Origin: Phoronis australis
Taxonomy: Eukaryota > Phoronida > Phoronidae
NCBI GenBank assembly: GCA_002633005.1
Contig: NMRA01000099.1
Coordinates: forward strand, 826,186-890,185
Length of the DNA stretch: 64,000 nucleotides
Reading direction: 5' to 3'
The translations under genes were made by a program, and so were the position numbers. This document shows, in pieces, positions 59,093 through 64,000 of the stretch; the first letter of the stretch is position 1; every line of letters starts with the position of its first letter. The notes beneath the pieces were generated by a model that searched no databases, was not told the DNA's origin, and saw nothing but the letters and a program-made list of their open reading frames with translations.

Positions 59093-59280
59093 ACACAAAA
59101 CGTACCGAGACTGGCGTACATGAAGTAATATCCCACGAGACATCCGTATTCCGACATTGACTTATCTTTTGAACCTTCCATTTCAAAGATCAATGTTGAA
59201 GTAGTGCGGCGGATGAATACGAAAAACAGTTTTACATGGCCGTACTGCTCTCGACTGATTCAATGCTTATGGGATAAAGA
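59093..59280 (+). repeat. Dispersed repeat with CGAGACC..GGTC motif, copy 3
   Basis: Diverged direct copy of 58621-58836, lacking the CGAGACCGAAGGTCGAGG palindrome segment. It ends about 12 bp before the hAT transposase stop codon at 59292. Confidence 0.85.
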
Positions 59281-59291
59281 TCTCGGTGAGT

Positions 59292-59961
59292 TCATTGCTG
59301 GTCACAATGAAATATTAAAAGCATTCGCCTTGGATGTCTAGCTGCAAACATATCTATGACACCATTTACCGAAATGTCTGTGTGTATGAAAAGGCGAGTC
59401 AAAGCATTAACTCTGTCTTCGCCCATGGTGCTTCAGAACGGGCTTTTTCACAAAACTCGATATAAAATTTGCTTGTTCTACGCTCGAAGCCGTGACGGAT
59501 ATCAATAGTTGCAGATTCAACACCTTGGAATTAGCTATGGACATGAACTTTGATCCAAGAGTGTAGCAGTGAAGTTGTCGGGCTTGACTCTTGTGTTCGT
59601 CCATAGTTGCACCCACACCTGAACTTCATGGTGTAAAATGGTAGGAGACGGAAAGTCATCGTTGTAACAGTTCATCAGCTGCTTTGCTCTCTTCTCGAAG
59701 GTTATATGGTATTAGACGGAGTCCCTTTACTGCTTCATTTGTTAGAAGAGTAAACCGCATGCCAAGCTGTTGTAGACCATCCACGAATGGAATGTAGAAG
59801 GCTCGCTTGAAGTACCCTTTGGTCTCTATTGGGGGAACGTTGTTTCTTTGCGTTTGCTTTGCGCATCTTCTGGGAGGCTCAAGAGGAATGTGTGCTTTGC
59901 CTGCCATAGCTACCATCTTGTCGTACACAATGTCATTCCACGTCATTTGTCGACAAGCCAA
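59292..59961 (-). pseudogene. hAT-family transposase remnant, C-terminal part
   Basis: Minus strand, in several frames. Segment 1: PRRCAKQTQRNNVP, then GYFKRAFYIPFVDGLQQLGM, matching the conserved block ahead of the hAT catalytic C-terminus. Segment 2 (shifted near 59656): DDFPSPTILHHEVQVWVQLW. Segment 3: LLISVTASSVEQANFISSF, the hAT dimerisation block (TTSSVERxNS-like). Segment 4: TMGEDRVNALTRLFIHTDIS then AARHPRRMLL, ending at TGA 59294-59292, the typical hAT C-terminus. At least three frameshifts are required, so it is not functional. The N-terminal zinc finger and first catalytic Asp region are not seen. This is a cut-and-paste DNA transposase; it may be the kind of source that mobilised the CAGTG/CAGGG elements in this window, but that link is inference. 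Confidence 0.9.
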
Positions 59962-60220
59962 TTATCCTATAAAATGCGTTGGGTGTACTCAATCGCCTAT
60001 AATAAGCTACGGCTAGACTGCGCAAGGACGGTGTACTCACCCAGGACAATAATTGTGAAAGCCCCGTATGCTGTTCTTATATGTGAGCATGCGCATTCCA
60101 CAGTTCATAGTTTCCTGTACATTTTTCTTATTTACAACATATTATGGCTGTGGTGAGTTGTTGCCGAGATATTTGAACATTTACGCAAGTTTTATCGTGG
60201 CTGGTGCCAAACGTGGTAAG

Positions 60221-60485
60221 ATGACTGTTGACCAGTTTCTCGAGGAAGTGTTCATGGACTCAGATAGTGAAAACGAGCTGGAATTGGCACTCGAAAGTGA
60301 CGGTGACAGTGACGGGGAAACTAATACAACACTCAACAGTCACAAGTAATGCAGATTCTATCGATTCGGATCTCAGTGCAATTTCGAAGGAGTTACCGGT
60401 CCCTGAAGCTGAACTTGGAGGGACTTACGACGATGCTTGGCTCACGCCCTTCGCGCATACTACGCACAGAGCCTCTGAAACATGA
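60221..60485 (+). pseudogene. Frameshifted acidic N-terminal-type open frame, possibly transposon-derived
   Basis: ATG at 60221 starts MTVDQFLEEVFMDSDSENEL followed by more Ser/Asp/Glu-rich sequence to a TAA at 60347-60349. A +1 shift near there continues NADSIDSDLSAISKELPVPE and AELGGTYDDAWLTPF to a stop at 60485. The continuing acidic composition across the shift suggests one broken protein of about 88 residues. Acidic DSDSE-rich leaders are common at the N-termini of piggyBac-type transposases, but no catalytic domain follows, so the family is unproven. Confidence 0.35.
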
Positions 60486-60633
60486 TGGAACTCATTCAGA
60501 ACTAGATATTTTCGTGACTTTTTCACGGAATAGCTTTGTGTTCCCACCCCTGTTTCACGTTTTTGCACACCAAGGTGAACAGACTTTAGCAAGCGACTGC
60601 ACCAGTCATAAATTTGTTATCGTGCAAAGTTAA

Positions 60634-63505
60634 ATGTTAAAAACTGTACATTCTTGTTTCTATATGTGATGTTGCAGACAATAAATCTGCTTTAGTAAAC
60701 ATGCAAGTCCCATGAATTCCCTTTTAAAAATGCTTATTACGGTTTTTGAGTGTCAGCTATAATGTTCTCATGTGCGAAAACAGATAAAAACAAAGGGTGT
60801 CCAGTTTGAAAGTTTATAGAGTTATTTACACGGCTATGGTAAAGATATGTATATGGTGAAAATCTCCATTAAATTCTGAACAACTTTTGTGCAGACTACT
60901 TTTATCTGAAGTTCACACTACCCCTTCAAATTTCCAATTTAAAAATGTTAGGTCATCAATCGGAGTGACCTTCATAACAGCTCAGTGCACAGCAGCAGTG
61001 GTGACCTACTTAGCTCAGCGCACAGGGAAAGTTGTCCGAATAGAGGCTTAGCTGGATAAGGGAAGCTGTGGTGTGCCAGTTGCCTATTGAGACTTGGATT
61101 ACACCAACTGATATCTAGAGCCTTGCGAATTTTCAGCTCCCTTGTTGTTTCTGCTTGTTCTATTATAACAAAGTAATTGAAAAAGCATTGCTCGTAACAA
61201 TGATTGGAGCTCGAGGTGCGAATCATTTTAACTCACACAGGTAACAATATGAAAGAGCACAAAACGGCAGTTTAATAGTTTTGGTTACTTGAGACAGAGC
61301 CAATGAGGGTTTGCACAGGGTGGGTGGGTATTATTGATGGTGATCGGGAGATGTAATTTTCCCCTCCCAAAAATCCTCATCTCAGAAGGCGCAGACACCT
61401 TTCTCTTCGGATGAACGAGGGCCCTGTAATCTCTCATAACGTGTTTTGGTGGTGATAGACCGGCCCGAAACTGGAATCCTCCCCTCATTTTCGGATCGGT
61501 CGAAATTCCTGAGTAAACCACAACCCTTTATTTGGCCGGTAACATGCGATACTTTTGAAGAGTTACCTAATGAAACAACACGTCTGTTTTCACTTTTTTG
61601 CTCTCCGGTGGATTTAACTAATTAAAGAAAATTCGAAATGTTTTTAAAATTTTGAACTCCGTATGTGCTCTCTCCGTAAATATCGGCGAAGTTTTAGCTG
61701 AAGTCGCTTCGGTCAGATCAGCCCAGTTTGAAGTAACTTTTAGTATTATTACGCGGTAAAGTGGTTTCCTTTGTTTTGAATTTTATATCCGTTAAGAATT
61801 TAATTTACACTTATAATTTGAAAGTAAATACACAGAAATTAGCGTGAAATACCACTAAACCTGAGTTAAAATTCCTGAGAAAGTAACAAATTTCACGAAT
61901 TTATGAATCCGCAAAGGTCTAATTTTCGCAGTGCCACAGTATTCTAAGTAATCCGTTTTCGTGGGAGTCGTGAGCACATGTGTGAACTGTAAAGTTTCGT
62001 CGTTTTTTGCCGTTTCAAAATGAGAGCGACGGGTAACTGTGTTCAAGCACATACATTTTTGTTGTAAAGCGAAAATCCCAATGAAAATCGACGCTAATTT
62101 CAAGAGTTATCGATTTTTGTCGGAAGTGGCGAAAACGCGGAAGGAAGTTGAACGCAAAATGACACTAAAACTGTTGAACATTTACCGAAAGTTTTTGCTT
62201 CAAAATTCCATCCATTTTCCATGAGAATTATCGGGAACTTTTTAAGAACTCCACATTACGATCAATGCTGAACGGCGGTTTGACCGCAGCATATATATTT
62301 GGTGGTTATGGGCCATCCACAAACACGCAGTTCTGGATCCGTGTTCGTTAAAAACGAATTATAGGAAGAGTATATTGGAGCGATCGAACGTTATAAATGA
62401 GAGGTACGTTATAATGCGACTCGATTGTGCTTTTCCTGAACATTCTAATTCTGTAAATGTTGGGTTAAATAAACAGACGTGTCGAAAAAGTGCTGTACTG
62501 TTTAAACTTAATGCCGCCGAAAAAAGTTTCATATGTGAATGTTGTGTTGACGTTCTAGGCATCTCACCATTCACTTAAAGGTAGTCCCATTGCCAGACCA
62601 GGCGTAATTATCATGTTTATTGCCCCTAGCAGTCGAGTGGGTAATGAACTATTAAAATCGCTGATAAAACGTGTCAAGTTTATAGTCCCTGTAACCCCCG
62701 AGATTCTATCACGATCATTACACGTTATGTGAAGCGGAATTTATCCAGGATTTCAAAAGCGGGAGTCCAAAGTTCCAAAAAAGTGACCGAACACAGGAGT
62801 CCACGCGAGCGTTGACGGTCCGACCGTCGGTACCGCCGTGGCTGCGGCGCCATGCACTGGTGTATCCACCCATGTAATAACATAGTACAGTGAAGTGGAA
62901 TAAAAATGTCATTGATAAAACAAAAACCATTCGTTTATTCAATAACTTTAAATGGAAGTCTATGCAGACGTGTTTGAAACAGTATGTGGAATCATTTTAC
63001 TCAAATAATATGACGTTCATACTAGAGATGCCAATGTCGACGAACTCTTAGAGAGGTAAAGATTTCAGCAGCAACGTCCTGTCCTCCATGAAGCCGACAG
63101 TCTGAATAAAGTGTCTAAGTGGTAAAGCGTGTCGCATTTTTATCATACATGCTCGTGACAGTAGAGCCTATGTCTTCTTTCAATCTCATGTCTTGCACAC
63201 CGTTCATAGTCAATACCCTCGTAATGTTAGTCTGAATTCGACGTCAAAAAATAGGTAAATCCAAAATTTTGCACGACCAGAATTCTTGCGGAAATTGCAC
63301 AACATAAGAGTCCACCACTTCGTCCACCATCTTGAATATCTAATTAGGTAGAGTAAACAAATCGATTCACGTGCGTTTCCATTTACTTGGACGGTAGAGC
63401 AAGTAGAAACCAATTTCTAATAAAGATATCCATTCCCCTGGATTGTCAAACGTTAGCAACTATGCCATGTTCAGGATTGTAACAAATCCATTCTTCCTGT
63501 TAAAA
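60634..63505. other. Gene-free region
   Basis: No supported exon, RNA gene or element. A minus-strand frame at 62933-62718 has a hydrophobic start but no other gene-like feature. Confidence 0.5.
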
Positions 63506-63772
63506 CTATCTATTCCTTAAGTTTGGAGCTAATTGTAATAACACCGATGTCGTATGTTGTCGGCAAAATTTCGGCACTTTGATTGAAAGGTTCACCGTTC
63601 GTTGCACGGGTATTTGTGTTTCGTTGACTGGCTGCGTTGTCACCACGATCCGGGTCTGTAGCTGGATTTTTGTCGTACCAGCATCTGAATCAACGTCTGT
63701 ATATGTGTGGAACATCTCTCGGTTCGTAAAATAATCCTCGAGTCCTTTAGGCTTTTGCGCGGCAGACGACAT
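63506..63772 (-). CDS. Unassigned open frame, possible first coding exon
   Basis: The minus strand from ATG 63772-63770 to a stop at 63506 encodes 88 residues beginning MSSAAQKPKGLEDYFTNREM, with polar, protein-like composition (TDVDSDAGTTKIQLQTRIVV). I do not recognise a family. It could be a complete small gene, a first exon with a donor inside (CGAACG|GTGAAC near 63592 is weak), or chance. On the opposite strand a consensus donor-like GG|GTAAGTATG overlaps the start, so strand is not settled. Confidence 0.25.
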   Translation of the reverse strand: MSSAAQKPKGLEDYFTNREMFHTYTDVDSDAGTTKIQLQTRIVVTTQPVNETQIPVQRTVNLSIKVPKFCRQHTTSVLLQLAPNLRNR

Positions 63773-63954
63773 GGGTAAGTATGTAGAATGCGCTTGTCAA
63801 CCATGACGGAAAGCACAGACGACAAAATCCCGTAATTACTCCCCCCGAAACAGCAAGTCAGGCACTTCAGACACAGTGAGGAGTTGTAACGGCTTGCCAA
63901 TTTTTCACAGGGTATAATTCTTAATATTGAATCAGCCAAACTAACCATTACAAC

Positions 63955-64000
63955 ATAGGCAGATTTAGGGGGGCCCATGGGGCCCGCCCCCCCCCCCCCC
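63955..64000 (+). mobile_element. Start of a G-tract hAT-type element, cut by the window edge
   Basis: ATAGGCAGATTTAGGGGGG followed by CCC tracts resembles the left ends at 30177 and 52740. Truncated at the end of the sequence. Confidence 0.45.

Noticed and set aside
62718-62933. Minus-strand frame with a signal-peptide-like start (MVFVLSMTFLFHFTVLCYYM)
   Set aside because: Only the hydrophobic start looks like a protein; the rest lacks motifs and there is no promoter, splice or conservation evidence.

Overview
This window is metazoan nuclear DNA. It is AT-rich, genes are split by kilobase-scale GT-AG introns, and gene-free stretches are filled with microsatellites, MITE-like elements and transposon remnants. 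The single-copy style Mondo-type gene and the mix of Penelope-like, hAT and TTAA-flanked elements suit an invertebrate deuterostome such as a hemichordate, echinoderm or lancelet. The sequence alone does not settle which. No bacterial operon, CRISPR array or complete virus is visible.

Only two host genes are well supported, and they lie head to head. On the minus strand, 16689-16340 is the first coding exon of a Mondo/ChREBP (MLXIP/MLXIPL) glucose-sensing transcription factor. It ends in a clean GTGAGT donor after the LTKLFQCMTLAY nuclear-export motif, and 1-16339 is most likely its first intron. On the plus strand, 18489-26122 holds a complete phosphoserine phosphatase gene in four coding exons. 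They join in frame to 223 residues with every HAD-family catalytic motif present. The 1.8 kb between the two start codons holds CCAAT and YY1-like motifs close to the Mondo start.

From 26.1 kb to the end I see no convincing host exon. The space holds: a dispersed family with CTAGTGGC-type motifs (also inside both genes' introns); a 0.5 kb segmental duplication (29.6/31.0 kb); hAT-type elements with CAGTGGCGGAT ends, three of which carry a tRNA-like promoter segment; a 1.15 kb element with about 245 bp inverted arms and TTAA target duplications (33.1-34.3 kb); Penelope-like remnants with a GIY-YIG domain and hammerhead-like hairpins (39.3 and 41.5-42.0 kb); a 2.46 kb element bounded by CAGGGCTCGAC (48.1-50.5 kb); a long inverted-repeat element with nested insertions (52.0-55.0 kb); small palindromic elements (58.0-58.4 kb); and a frameshifted hAT transposase (59.3-60.0 kb).

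Seven single-N positions and one 26-N gap occur, several beside homopolymers or low-complexity repeats. An exact 180 bp duplication ends at one single N and is probably an assembly artefact. The most interesting signals are the repeat-derived splice acceptor of the phosphatase's last exon, the foldback structure at 12.5-13.0 kb, the compensatory change in the Penelope hammerhead-like stem, and the unequal arms of the 52-55 kb inverted repeat.
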